Shown: positions 53,815 to 62,804 of the stretch, piece after piece
How positions within the stretch are numbered: position 1 is the first letter of the stretch
Layout of the letters: every line of letters starts with the position of its first letter
Source: Methylobacterium sp. NEAU K
GTDB taxonomy: Bacteria; Pseudomonadota; Alphaproteobacteria; Rhizobiales; Beijerinckiaceae
Direction of reading: 5' to 3'
DNA length: 64,000 nt
NCBI RefSeq assembly: GCF_030700285.1
Contig: NZ_JAUYZJ010000013.1
Coordinates: 62,001 to 126,000 of the forward strand
Made by a program: the position numbers and the translations under genes
The notes under the pieces: generated by a model
The model's database searches: none
What the model was told of the DNA's origin: nothing
The model's input: the letters and a program-made list of their open reading frames with translations, nothing else

Positions 53815-56451
53815 TCAGTTAAGCACCGTGTGGGCCGGCCGGCGTTCCGCGCCCACCGTGACATCGCCGATCATCAGGCCCAGCGGACCGAGATGGACCG
53901 GCACCGTCTCGCCGTCGTGGATCTTGCCCGAGAGGACAAGTTCGGCCAGCGGATCCTGGACGTTCTTCTGGATCACCCGCTTGAGCGGCCGCGCCCCGTA
54001 GGCCGGGTCGTAACCCTTGTCGGCGAGCCAAGTCTTGGCCTCCTCGTCGACCTCGAGGGTGATCTTGCGATCTTCCAGCAGCTTCCGCAGGCGCCCGAGC
54101 TGGATCTCGACGATCGCGCCCATTTCCGACCGCGCGAGGCGGTGGAACAGGATGATCTCGTCGACCCGGTTCAGGAATTCCGGCCGGAAGTGCCCCCGCA
54201 CCACGCCCATAACCTCGTCGCGGACGGCATCGGTGTCCTGGCCCGCGGGCTGGTTCACCAGATACTCGGCCCCGAGATTCGAGGTCATGATCAGCAGCGT
54301 GTTGCGGAAGTCGACCGTCCGACCCTGCCCGTCCGTCAGGCGCCCGTCATCGAGCACCTGCAGCAGGACGTTGAACACGTCCGGATGCGCCTTCTCGACC
54401 TCGTCGAACAGCACGACCTGATAGGGCCGCCGCCGCACCGCCTCGGTGAGCGCCCCGCCCTCCTCGTAGCCGACATAGCCCGGAGGCGCGCCGATGAGGC
54501 GGGCGACCGCGTGCTTCTCCATGTACTCGGACATGTCGATGCGCACGAGTGCCGTGTCGTCGTCGAACAGGAAGCCGGCGAGCGCCTTGGTCAGCTCGGT
54601 CTTGCCGACGCCCGTGGGCCCGAGGAACATGAACGAGCCGATCGGCCGGTTCGGATCCTGGAGACCGGCGCGGGCGCGCCGCACCGCGGTCGAGACCGCC
54701 TCGACGGCTTCGCGCTGGCCGACGACGCGCTTGGCGAGCGCGTCCTCCATGGCCAGCAGCTTCTCGCGCTCGCCCTCCAGCATCTTGTCCACCGGTACGC
54801 CGGTCCAGCGGGAGACGACCCCGGCGATATGGGCGGGCGTGACCGCCTCCTCCATCATCGCGTCGCGGCCGTTCTCAGACTTGGCATCGGACTTGGCCTC
54901 GATCTCCGCGAGCTGCTTCTCCAGGCCCGGGATTACCCCGTAGGCGAGCTCACCCGCGCGCTGATACTGGCCCTGACGCTGCGCCGCGGCGAGCTCGTTG
55001 CGCGCCTCGTCGAGCTTCTTCTTCAGGCCGGCGGCCGTGCCGAGCTTGTCCTTCTCGGCCTTCCAGCGGGCGGTGATCGCCGCCGAGCGCTCCTCCAGGT
55101 CGCCGAGTTCCTTCTCCAACCGGACCAGCCGGTCGCGAGAGGCGGAATCGGTCTCCTTCTTGAGCGCCTCGGCCTCGATCTTCAGCCGGACGATCTCCCG
55201 GTCGATGTTGTCGAGCTCCTCGGGCTTCGAATCGACCTGCATGCGCAGGCGCGAGCCGGCCTCGTCCATGAGGTCGATGGCCTTGTCGGGCAGGAATCGG
55301 TCGGTGATGTAGCGGTTCGAGAGCGTCGCCGCCGCCACCAGGGCCGAATCCTGGATGCGCACGCCGTGGTGCTGCTCGTACTTCTCCTTAAGGCCGCGCA
55401 AGATCGAGACCGTGTCCTCCACGGTCGGCTCCGACACGAAGACCGGCTGGAAGCGGCGGGCGAGCGCCGCGTCCTTCTCCACATGCTTGCGGTACTCGTC
55501 GAGGGTGGTCGCGCCGACGCAGTGCAGCTCGCCGCGGGCGAGCGCCGGCTTCAGCAGGTTCGACGCGTCCATAGCCCCGTCCGCCTTCCCGGCGCCGACC
55601 AGCGTGTGCATCTCGTCGATGAACAGGATGATGCTGCCCTCTGCCGCGGTGACCTCGGAGAGCACGCCCTTGAGCCGCTCCTCGAACTCGCCCCGGTACT
55701 TCGCGCCGGCGATCAGCGCGCCCATGTCGAGCGCCAGCAGGCTCTTGTCGCGCAGGCTCTCCGGCACGTCGCCGTTGACGATGCGCAGGGCCAGGCCCTC
55801 GACAATGGCGGTCTTGCCGACGCCGGGCTCGCCGATGAGGACCGGGTTGTTCTTGGTGCGCCGGGACAGGACCTGGATGGTCCGCCGGATCTCCTCGTCG
55901 CGTCCGATCACCGGGTCGAGCTTGCCGTCTCGGGCGGCCTCGGTGAGGTCGCGGGCGTATTTCTTGAGCGCGTCGTAGGCGTTCTCGGCCGAGGCGTTGT
56001 CGGCGGTGCGGCCCTTGCGGAGCGCATTGATCGCGGCGTTCAGCGAGGCGGGGGTGACGCCCGCGGCCTGGAGCGCGCGGCCGGCCTCGGACTCCTTCTC
56101 CACCGCCAGGGCGAGGAGCAGCCGCTCGACCGTCACGTAGGAATCGCCCGCCTTCTCGGCAGCCTTCTCGGCGGTGTCGAACAGGCGCACCAGCTCGCGC
56201 GTCGCCTGCGGAGCGGCGGCATTGCCGGACACCTTGGGCTGCTTGGCGAGCCACTGCTCGGTCTGGGCGAGAGCCACGCGCGACTGGCCGCCGGCGCGGT
56301 CGATCAGGCCGGCGCAGAGGCCTTCCGGATCGTCCAGGAGCACCTTGAGCAGATGCCCCGGCTGAAGCTGGGGATGTCCCTCGCGCATCGCGAGGTTCTG
56401 AGCCGCCTGCACGAAGCCGCGGGCGCGCTCGGTATATATCTCGAAATTCAT
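53815..56451 (-). CDS. clpB: ATP-dependent disaggregase ClpB
   Basis: An 878-residue Hsp100 chaperone that threads aggregated proteins with DnaK's help. N-domain (1-150), first AAA+ with Walker A 'GEPGVGKT' near residue 208 and '[21 protein letters not shown]' before it; a coiled-coil M-domain of about 120 residues ('[21 protein letters not shown]'), which ClpA and ClpC lack or have short; second AAA+ with '[10 protein letters not shown]' near 611 and '[13 protein letters not shown]' pore loop. ATG 56449-56451 ([12 protein letters not shown]) with GGAGGG. Likely heat-inducible, but I could not fix a promoter. Confidence 0.97.
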   Translation of the reverse strand: MNFEIYTERARGFVQAAQNLAMREGHPQLQPGHLLKVLLDDPEGLCAGLIDRAGGQSRVALAQTEQWLAKQPKVSGNAAAPQATRELVRLFDTAEKAAEKAGDSYVTVERLLLALAVEKESEAGRALQAAGVTPASLNAAINALRKGRTADNASAENAYDALKKYARDLTEAARDGKLDPVIGRDEEIRRTIQVLSRRTKNNPVLIGEPGVGKTAIVEGLALRIVNGDVPESLRDKSLLALDMGALIAGAKYRGEFEERLKGVLSEVTAAEGSIILFIDEMHTLVGAGKADGAMDASNLLKPALARGELHCVGATTLDEYRKHVEKDAALARRFQPVFVSEPTVEDTVSILRGLKEKYEQHHGVRIQDSALVAAATLSNRYITDRFLPDKAIDLMDEAGSRLRMQVDSKPEELDNIDREIVRLKIEAEALKKETDSASRDRLVRLEKELGDLEERSAAITARWKAEKDKLGTAAGLKKKLDEARNELAAAQRQGQYQRAGELAYGVIPGLEKQLAEIEAKSDAKSENGRDAMMEEAVTPAHIAGVVSRWTGVPVDKMLEGEREKLLAMEDALAKRVVGQREAVEAVSTAVRRARAGLQDPNRPIGSFMFLGPTGVGKTELTKALAGFLFDDDTALVRIDMSEYMEKHAVARLIGAPPGYVGYEEGGALTEAVRRRPYQVVLFDEVEKAHPDVFNVLLQVLDDGRLTDGQGRTVDFRNTLLIMTSNLGAEYLVNQPAGQDTDAVRDEVMGVVRGHFRPEFLNRVDEIILFHRLARSEMGAIVEIQLGRLRKLLEDRKITLEVDEEAKTWLADKGYDPAYGARPLKRVIQKNVQDPLAELVLSGKIHDGETVPVHLGPLGLMIGDVTVGAERRPAHTVLN

Positions 56452-56650
56452 GCACAACCCTCCCGTACCGGCATCCGCCGCCCGCTGAGAGGCGCGGCGC
56501 CACCGAAACGACGCCCTCCAGCCATCCGCTGCACGAGAGCCCCGGCGCCGTTGGTGGCCGCCGGTAGCCGGGATGTGGTGTTGCAATTCCGCACCACAAG
56601 GGCCGGCGAAGCTCTTGCGCATCGGAGCATTTCAGGAGCACGCTTTGCGC

Positions 56651-57421
56651 ATGACCGCATTGATTCATGTCAGCGCCCTCCACCGCTATCCCGTCAAGGG
56701 ATTGAGCCCTGAGCTGCTGGATCGGGCGGAACTCGAGACGAGCGGCTATTTCCCGGGCGACCGGCTCTACGCCATCGAGAACGGCCCGTCGGGTTTCAAT
56801 CCCGTGGCGCCGCGTCACCAGCCCAAGACCAAGTACCTGATGCTGATGCGCGACGAGGCGCTGGCGCGTCTGCGGACCCGCTACGACGATTCCACGGCGA
56901 CGCTCACCGTGGAAGGCGCCGGCAAGCCGCTTGCGTTCCGGCTCGACACCGAAGCCGGCCGCGACGGGCTGGCGGCGCTGATGCGGCGCTATCTGCCGGA
57001 GAGCCTTCGGGGCGAACCCCGGGTGCTCGTGGCGCCGCCGCAATACCGGTTCACCGACTCGCCCACAGGCTACGTCTCGCTGATCAACCGGGCGAGCGTG
57101 TCGGCGGTCGAGGATTATCTGGGCGCGCCGGTCGACCCGCTGCGCTTCCGCGGCAACCTGCTTGTCGACGGGCTCGCGCCCTTCGCGGAACTCGAGATGG
57201 TCGGGCGGGTGATCGAGGCGCCGAGCGGGCTGCGGCTCAAGGTCACCAAGCGCACGGTGCGCTGCGCCGCGACCAACGTCGACCCGGGGAGCGGGGTGCG
57301 CGACTGCGACATCCCCTGGACCCTGGACGCGCGGCTCGGCCACCGCGACCTCGGCGTCTATGCCGAGGTCATCGCCGGCGGGGCGCTCGCGGTGGGCGAT
57401 GCGCTCCGGCTGGTCGGCTGA
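56651..57421 (+). CDS. MOSC domain protein, MOSC-N plus MOSC
   Basis: A 256-residue protein of the YcbX / mARC-like type. The beta-barrel N-terminal part starts 'SALHRYPVKGLSPELLD', followed by 'GDRLYAI'. The MOSC domain has 'DPLRFRGNLLVDG' and the conserved cysteine in 'RCAATNVDPGSG', where molybdenum cofactor sulfur or Mo would bind. Such proteins reduce N-hydroxylated compounds. Divergent from clpB. ATG 56651 with AGGAG about 12 nt upstream; the longer open frame is rejected. It ends 14 bp before the convergent cytochrome gene. Confidence 0.88.
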   Translation: MTALIHVSALHRYPVKGLSPELLDRAELETSGYFPGDRLYAIENGPSGFNPVAPRHQPKTKYLMLMRDEALARLRTRYDDSTATLTVEGAGKPLAFRLDTEAGRDGLAALMRRYLPESLRGEPRVLVAPPQYRFTDSPTGYVSLINRASVSAVEDYLGAPVDPLRFRGNLLVDGLAPFAELEMVGRVIEAPSGLRLKVTKRTVRCAATNVDPGSGVRDCDIPWTLDARLGHRDLGVYAEVIAGGALAVGDALRLVG

Positions 57422-57435
57422 AGGACTGGAAGACT

Positions 57436-58032
57436 TCAGAGCCGCGAGACGTAGGCCGCCAGATCCTTGATGTCAGCCTCGCTCAGCTCCTGTGCGACCT
57501 CGTTCATCGCGGGGTCGTAGCCGGGCCGGGCGTTCGACTTGTAGCCGGCGAGCGCCTTTGCGAGATACTCCTCCCGCTGCGCCCGGATGCGCGGGATGGA
57601 GTCCCGGCCCGCGAGATCGGGGCCGTGGCAGGAATTGCACTGGTGCTTGGCGACCAGCGCCTGGGCGCGCGCCGCCAGGCCGGGGTCGGCGGGCGGACCG
57701 GCCCAGGCGGGCGGCGGCAGGGCCGCCACCGCGTCGGCGTAGACGCGCAGGTCATCGTCGGAGAACCCGGCGGCGACGTCGTTCATCGGCGGGGCCTCGC
57801 GCTGCTTTTCCCGGAACTGGAACAGCTGCGTGACGACGTAGTCGGCGGGCTGGCCGCCGAGCGAGGGCACGCCCTCGGTCTGCGACGTGCCCTCCCCGTG
57901 GCAGGCGATGCAGGGCGCGACGCGCTCCTGCATCGCCGCGTCCGGCGCGGCAAGCGCGGCCCCCGCCAGCAGCGCCCCGAGGGCCGGCGCCAGCCCCCGG
58001 ATCGCGCGCGCACTCAACCGGCGGCGCATCAC
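57436..58032 (-). CDS. Diheme c-type cytochrome (c4-like)
   Basis: A 198-residue exported cytochrome. A signal peptide (GLAPALGALLAGAALA) precedes two heme motifs, CIACH near residue 41 and CNSCH near 132, each with a later Met candidate ('PPMNDVAAGF', 'DPAMNEVAQ'). The internal repeat is that of cytochrome c4. Its start overlaps the stop of the sugar dehydrogenase by 4 bp (58029-58032), so the two are coupled; it is the probable electron acceptor of that dehydrogenase. Confidence 0.92.
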   Translation of the reverse strand: MMRRRLSARAIRGLAPALGALLAGAALAAPDAAMQERVAPCIACHGEGTSQTEGVPSLGGQPADYVVTQLFQFREKQREAPPMNDVAAGFSDDDLRVYADAVAALPPPAWAGPPADPGLAARAQALVAKHQCNSCHGPDLAGRDSIPRIRAQREEYLAKALAGYKSNARPGYDPAMNEVAQELSEADIKDLAAYVSRL

Positions 58033-59303
58033 TGACCGTAGCTGACGCGGTAGATCGCGCCGTTATAGTCGTCCGAGACGAGCAGCGACCCGTCCTTGGC
58101 GACCAGTACGTCGACCGGGCGTCCGACATACGCGTTGCCCTGGAGGAAGCCGGTCATGAACGGTTCCAGCGCGGCGACCTTGCCGTCGGATCCGAGCTTG
58201 GCCATCAACACGTCGCCGCCGAGCTTCTGCGTGCGGTTCCAGGAGCCGTGCTGGGCGATGAAGATCGCGTCCTTGTAGGCGGCCGGGAACTGGGCGCCGG
58301 TGTAGAACCGCATGCCGAGCGAGGCCGTGTGCGGCCCGAGCAGGCCGGCCGGCGCGGTGAATTCCGAGCAGGAATGGCCCCAGCCGTATTCCGGGTCGGT
58401 GAAGGTGCCCTGGTGGCAGAACGGGAAGCCGAAATGCTGCTTGCCCGGCTCCGTGAGCACGTTCAACTCGTCGTTCGGGATGTCCTCCGAGACCCAGTCG
58501 CGGCCATTGTCGGTGAACCAGAGCTGCTTGGTCTTCGGGTTCCAATCGAAGCCGACCGTGTTGCGCACGCCGCGGGCGATCACCTCGGCGTTCTTGCCGT
58601 CGAGGTCGATCCGGCGGATCTGCGCGTGGGTGTCAGGCGGCATCAGGATGTTGCCCGGCGAGCCGACCGGCACGTAGAGTTTGTTGTCGGGTCCGATGGC
58701 GATGAACTTCCAGCCATGGGCTTCGTCCTTGGGCAGGTCATCGTAGACGAGGGTCGGCTTCTCCGGGCCGTCGAGGTGCTTCGCGATGTCGTCGTATCGC
58801 CAGATCTTCGACAGCTCGGCGACGTAGAGCGCGCCGTCGTGGAAGGCGACGCCGTTCGGCCGGTGCAGGCCCGACGCGATCGTCTTGACCTCGCGCTTGC
58901 CGTCCTGGCCCGGCTGCGGGAGCACCGCGTAGACCTTGCCGACCGTGCGGGTGCCGACGAACAGCGTCCCGTCCGGCGCCTGCGTCATCGAGCGGGCATT
59001 GGCGAGGCCGCTGGCATAGACCTCGACCTTGAAGCCGTCCGGCACCTTGAGCTTGTCGAGAGGCAGCTTGGCGGCGGCCGTGGCCAGGGGCGGCCCTGCG
59101 ACGGGCGCGAGCTTGGCGGCTGCCCCGTTCTCCGGACGGCCGTAGAGGGCCGAACCGCGGTCGACCTGCGCGCTGGGCGGCGGTGCGGCGGTGGCCGGCG
59201 TCTCCTGGGCGAGCGTAGCGCATGGGGCCAGGGCCCCGAGGCCCAGGCAGGCGAGCGCGGCGGCGAGCCCGCGGGTCAGGGTCGGCTTGCTGGCTGGCGT
59301 CAT
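58029..59303 (-). CDS. PQQ-type sugar dehydrogenase, L-sorbosone dehydrogenase-like
   Basis: A 424-residue periplasmic beta-propeller oxidoreductase of the soluble glucose/sorbosone dehydrogenase family, which uses PQQ. Signal peptide at the N-terminus (GLAAALACLGLGALAPCATLA). Propeller segments: 'GLANARSMTQAPDGTLFVGTR', 'HRPNGVAFHDGALYVAEL', 'ARGVRNTVGFDWNPKTKQLWFTDNGRDW' (in parts) and 'GSWNRTQKLGG'. ATG 59301-59303 gives the signal; the frame extends 18 codons upstream. The cytochrome gene overlaps its end. Cofactor use is inferred from the family. Confidence 0.85.
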   Translation of the reverse strand: MTPASKPTLTRGLAAALACLGLGALAPCATLAQETPATAAPPPSAQVDRGSALYGRPENGAAAKLAPVAGPPLATAAAKLPLDKLKVPDGFKVEVYASGLANARSMTQAPDGTLFVGTRTVGKVYAVLPQPGQDGKREVKTIASGLHRPNGVAFHDGALYVAELSKIWRYDDIAKHLDGPEKPTLVYDDLPKDEAHGWKFIAIGPDNKLYVPVGSPGNILMPPDTHAQIRRIDLDGKNAEVIARGVRNTVGFDWNPKTKQLWFTDNGRDWVSEDIPNDELNVLTEPGKQHFGFPFCHQGTFTDPEYGWGHSCSEFTAPAGLLGPHTASLGMRFYTGAQFPAAYKDAIFIAQHGSWNRTQKLGGDVLMAKLGSDGKVAALEPFMTGFLQGNAYVGRPVDVLVAKDGSLLVSDDYNGAIYRVSYGQ

Positions 59304-59690
59304 GGTGTCTCCCAATGCGGCGGGCTTCTTGGATCGCCCGGTCCGATCTGCACTCATTATTCAACGAGTGCTTGCATGAAGCGAGTCCCCGACCACGCCC
59401 GCTGCGACAGTGCAATGCCGGCGTAACCCGGCGCGGCCGATTTTCCGTTGCACTCCGACACGATTGTGTTCATGCGCCCGCCCGGCCGGGTCATCCTCAT
59501 CGCCCTTGGCACCAGCGTAATCCGGCTGGCCGCACAGCGCAGCCGGTTCCGGCCGGGGTAACCTTGCGTTTTGGCGACCGATCTCCGAAAACGCCCGCGT
59601 CCGGGAAGCTTGAGCTTGGCCGGGGACATCGGCGCTCGTGCCGGTGCCCGGCGGGAGCGGCATTCCGATCCGGTTCGGGGACACGTATCG
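59304..59690. promoter_or_regulatory. Divergent region, sugar dehydrogenase / methyltransferase
   Basis: No gene is supported in these 387 bp. Both genes read away from here, so two promoters are expected. The stretch TTATTCAACGAGTGCTTGC near 59357 is the AT-richest part and may belong to the dehydrogenase promoter. No palindrome longer than 6 bp was noticed. Confidence 0.35.
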
Positions 59691-60344
59691 ATGATCGATT
59701 ACGCGCAGGCGCGGCGGATGATGGTCGACTGCCAGTTGCGGACATTCGACGTGAACGACAACGCGGTGCTCGACGCGTTCGACACGGTGCCGCGCGAGGC
59801 CTTCGTGCCCAAGGGCCGCGAACCATTCGCTTATATCGATCAGACGATGAAGCTCGGCGGAGACGGCGGCGAGACCCGCTGCCTGCCGGCGCCGATGGTG
59901 CTGGCCCGGCTGATCCAGGCCCTGAAGATCCGGCCCGGCGTCCGGGCCCTCGATGTCGGCACCGGCACCGGCTATGCTGCGGCCGTGATGGCGCAGCTCG
60001 GAGCTGCCGTGACGGCGCTGGAATCGGTGCCGGACCTCGTCGAGACAGCGCGTGCCCGCCTCGCCGCCTCCGCGACGGTGATCGAGGGTCCGCTCGCCGC
60101 CGGCGCGCCCAAGCAGGCCCCCTTCGACGTGATCCTGATCAACGGCCGCGTCGAGGTGAGGCCGCAGGCGCTGCTGGATCAACTCGGGGACGACGGTCGG
60201 CTCGCCTGCGTGTTGGGACCGCACCGCAACGCCAAGGCGACCCTGTTCGTACGCGCGGGCGACGCCTTCGGATCGCGCCCGTTGTTCGACGCCTCGCTGC
60301 CGCTCCTCGACGCGTTCGCGGCCGAGTCCGGCTTCGCCTTCTGA
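59691..60344 (+). CDS. pcm: Protein-L-isoaspartate O-methyltransferase family protein
   Basis: A 217-residue SAM-dependent methyltransferase. Motif I is 'ALDVGTGTGYAAAVMAQLG', preceded by the family's entrance segment 'CLPAPMVLARLIQALKI', and followed by 'VTALESVPDLVETA'. 'YAQARRMMVDCQLRTFDV' and 'FVP' are the N-terminal PCMT pattern. Where E. coli Pcm has a Ser/Thr-Gln-Pro-like site, this one has 'GGETRCLPAP', so repair activity may be altered. ATG 59691 with CGGGGAC upstream. The stop codon is inside a hairpin. Confidence 0.85.
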   Translation: MIDYAQARRMMVDCQLRTFDVNDNAVLDAFDTVPREAFVPKGREPFAYIDQTMKLGGDGGETRCLPAPMVLARLIQALKIRPGVRALDVGTGTGYAAAVMAQLGAAVTALESVPDLVETARARLAASATVIEGPLAAGAPKQAPFDVILINGRVEVRPQALLDQLGDDGRLACVLGPHRNAKATLFVRAGDAFGSRPLFDASLPLLDAFAAESGFAF

Positions 60345-60360
60345 GCCTCGCGGAGGCTCA
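60342..60360 (+). terminator. Hairpin at the methyltransferase stop codon
   Basis: TGAGCCTC (60342-60349), GCG, GAGGCTCA (60353-60360): a perfect 8-bp stem containing the stop codon. No T-run follows, so rho-independent termination is doubtful. Confidence 0.35.
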
Positions 60361-60804
60361 AGTCCGGCCCTGTCGGCCTAGGGCGGCAACCGGACGCGAA
60401 CCGCCGATCTGGCGCCTTCCACCTCCGAACGGCGCCCGAGCGGGGAGGCCGGACACCGTGCGCCCAGCGTCCGGCGATCATCGCGGCTCATTGAGGGCCG
60501 GCGTGCCGTGAAGGCACGCACCCTCACCAGCGCCGGATCGTGCGGCTAAGGCATCACCGACGCCTCGCGATCCGCCCTGGCCTGCGCCAAGCGAACCCCG
60601 CCGTCGCGCTGGCCAACCCGCGCACTCGACCAAATGCAGCCTCCACGGTCCTATCCCGTGCCCGTAGCTGTGGCGCAAAACTGCCGGCGTCTGTCGGCAA
60701 GCCACCGAGGCTATCGGCGATAATCAGACTCGCGCCCTAGACCAGCAATATATAACGCCTATAATATAGCAGACTTTGCCCGCCTAAGCGCACTGAAATC
60801 GCTG
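60361..60804. promoter_or_regulatory. Non-coding interval before the GH16 gene
   Basis: No gene seen. The first 370 bp are ordinary GC-rich sequence. The last 70 bp are AT-rich (CAATATATAACGCCTATAATATAGC) and include a consensus TATAAT at 60760-60765, a likely -10 for the GH16 gene, though the matching -35 hexamer is poor. Confidence 0.45.
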
Positions 60805-61698
60805 GTGAACCGAATGCGCGCTCGTTTTATGAGGAATGTCTGGGTATTGCCGGCAGTTACGGCATTAGCCGGTCTGACCATGGTTGCAGGATGTCGCGAA
60901 CTGCAAGCGCAGGGTGAGCCCCTGCAGCTCTGCCGCTACAAGAAGGTCTTTGCCGACGATTTCAATGACTTGAGCGTCTCCAAGTCAAACAACGAGAGAG
61001 CCCGATGGTCGGCGCACACGCCCTGGAACGGCGATTTCGGCGACGCCAGATTCATCGATCCAATCGACATCTACGCGGATCCTGAACGGAACGAGCCGTT
61101 CATCGTCAAGAACGGCATCCTGACGATCCGGGCGCGGAAGCACGAGAACGGCAAGTGGACCTCCGGCCTCCTTTCGTCCGCCGATCCCACGACTGCAGGC
61201 TTCGCGATGATGTATGGCTACTTCGAAGCACGGATGAAGCTTCCGCCCGGGCCCGGTGTGTGGCCCGCGTTCTGGCTAAATGCCAACAATCCGAAGGACG
61301 ATAAAACCCCATCGGTGGAAATCGATGTCATCGAATATTACGGCCAGTTCCCGGACGGTTTCCATTCCGTCTGGCACATCTGGGACAAGACCGACCCCAA
61401 GAAGACGCAAGGCGGCGAGATCATAACGAAGGTCCCGAGCGGTTCGCTGAGCGACAGCTTCCACACCTATGGCGTGGATGTGACCAAGGAATGGGTCGTC
61501 TTCTATCTCGATCGTCACGAGATCGGCAGGACGCCGACGCCACCCGAGCACACCAAGCCGCTGATGATGCTGGTCAATCTGGCGCTCGGCTCGGGCTGGC
61601 CCATCGACAAGACCCCGAATCCTTCGGATTTGCTCGTCGATTACGTCTATGCCTTCGCACCCGACGAGGCGAAGCGCGACGCCGTCTGCAAGGAGTAA
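60805..61698 (+). CDS. Glycoside hydrolase family 16 lipoprotein
   Basis: A 297-residue (GTG 60805) or 294-residue (ATG 60814) endo-beta-glucanase-type enzyme. A signal helix ends in the lipobox VAGC (residue 30 area), so it should be a lipid-anchored periplasmic or outer-membrane protein. The catalytic motif ExDxxE is 'VEIDVIEYYG'. Other GH16 marks: 'GYFEARMKLPPGPGVWPAFWL', split here, and 'HTYGVDVTKEWVVFYLDRHEIGR'. Relatives include ExoK/ExsH glycanases that trim exopolysaccharide. Codon use is less GC-rich than in neighbours. Confidence 0.9.
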   Translation: MNRMRARFMRNVWVLPAVTALAGLTMVAGCRELQAQGEPLQLCRYKKVFADDFNDLSVSKSNNERARWSAHTPWNGDFGDARFIDPIDIYADPERNEPFIVKNGILTIRARKHENGKWTSGLLSSADPTTAGFAMMYGYFEARMKLPPGPGVWPAFWLNANNPKDDKTPSVEIDVIEYYGQFPDGFHSVWHIWDKTDPKKTQGGEIITKVPSGSLSDSFHTYGVDVTKEWVVFYLDRHEIGRTPTPPEHTKPLMMLVNLALGSGWPIDKTPNPSDLLVDYVYAFAPDEAKRDAVCKE

Positions 61699-62036
61699 GG
61701 CCGCCGCCGCCAGATCGGACCTTTGGCTTGATGCGGACAGACTCCGGACGCGACGCCGGCCGATGCTCCGCGCGCCGTGCGGCCCGGGATCCGGATCGCC
61801 GGCTTGGCCATTTGCGGGACTGGTCGAAAGGTCGAACCGATCCCCGGATCGTCGAACACGATCGTCGCCGATCGCATTCACGGTCCTGATCGCCGGCCCA
61901 TCCGCCGAAACGGCCCGATGCCCCCGGGATCGTGCAGGCCAGTCGGGACTTGGCCGCCGCTATCCTGCGCCAAAGGTTGCGAGCAGCCCGTACTGCCAAC
62001 CGCTGTACGCGACTGGTTTAAGGGCTAAAAGGCACC
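61699..62036. other. Non-coding interval, GH16 to HAD gene
   Basis: No gene supported in these 338 bp and no strong hairpin. The final 60 bp are AT-richer and likely contain the promoter of the HAD gene (ATG 62037, with AAAGGCACC just before it). Confidence 0.35.
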
Positions 62037-62804
62037 ATGCACTTACCTAAAACAGCTGCAGCTCGGATCATATCCTGCGATGTATTCGACACCCTACTCC
62101 ATCGGGACCACCGATCGGAGCGCCAGCGCTTCAACGATATCGCCGTGCTGGCTGCGCGGCGCCTAGCGAGCGAACGGCGTATCGAGCGGCATTCCGGGGC
62201 AATCTACGACGCCAGGATCGAGGTGCAGAAGCAAGCCTACCGCGCGCTCGATCTCTCCTGCCCGACCGGAGATGTTCGGTTCGCCGATATGATCGAGGCG
62301 ATGGCCCGCATTCTCAGCCTCGATGCGCCAGCGGCGGAAATCCTTCACGAGGCCGAACTCGAGATCGAACGCCAGCAATTGAAAGCCAACGCGCCCCTGC
62401 TCGCCTGGCTCGGCGAACAGGCGCAGGCTGGCTGCCGGATCATCGCCGTCAGCGACATCTATCATCGCGGCGACACGATCGCGCAGCTCCTGGCCGCCCG
62501 CGCCCCCCACCATCCCGTCGCCCGTATCTACACCAGTGCCGACCACAATGCGACGAAGCGGACCGGCGCCCTGTTCGAAGTTGTTCTGCTCGAGGAGGGT
62601 GTCGCGCCCGCCGAGATCCTGCATATCGGCGACGACGGCAGGGCTGACGTGACGATGGCGCAGGCGGCGGGATTGCGCGCCCTACAGGTGCTGCGGCCGG
62701 GTCACCTCGTCTTTCGGCGCCGCGCCGATGCCCTGCGCGCGCGCGTCCTGCACGCGCTCAGGATCCGCGCCGGGCACGGGCGTCACGGGAGCGCGCCCTT
62801 ATGA
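62037..62804 (+). CDS. HAD superfamily hydrolase
   Basis: A 255-residue HAD protein. Motif I is 'IISCDVFDTLLHR' (Asp15 nucleophile, Asp17 replaced by Phe-Asp spacing as DVFDT), motif II 'IIAVSDIYH', motif III Lys in 'HNATKRTGALFEVV', and motif IV 'HIGDDGRADVTMA'. The helical cap lies between I and II. Such HAD proteins occur in capsule and exopolysaccharide loci, sometimes as the N-terminal half of larger proteins. Its stop overlaps the next start (ATGA), so the two genes are coupled and likely work together. Confidence 0.85.
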   Translation: MHLPKTAAARIISCDVFDTLLHRDHRSERQRFNDIAVLAARRLASERRIERHSGAIYDARIEVQKQAYRALDLSCPTGDVRFADMIEAMARILSLDAPAAEILHEAELEIERQQLKANAPLLAWLGEQAQAGCRIIAVSDIYHRGDTIAQLLAARAPHHPVARIYTSADHNATKRTGALFEVVLLEEGVAPAEILHIGDDGRADVTMAQAAGLRALQVLRPGHLVFRRRADALRARVLHALRIRAGHGRHGSAPL

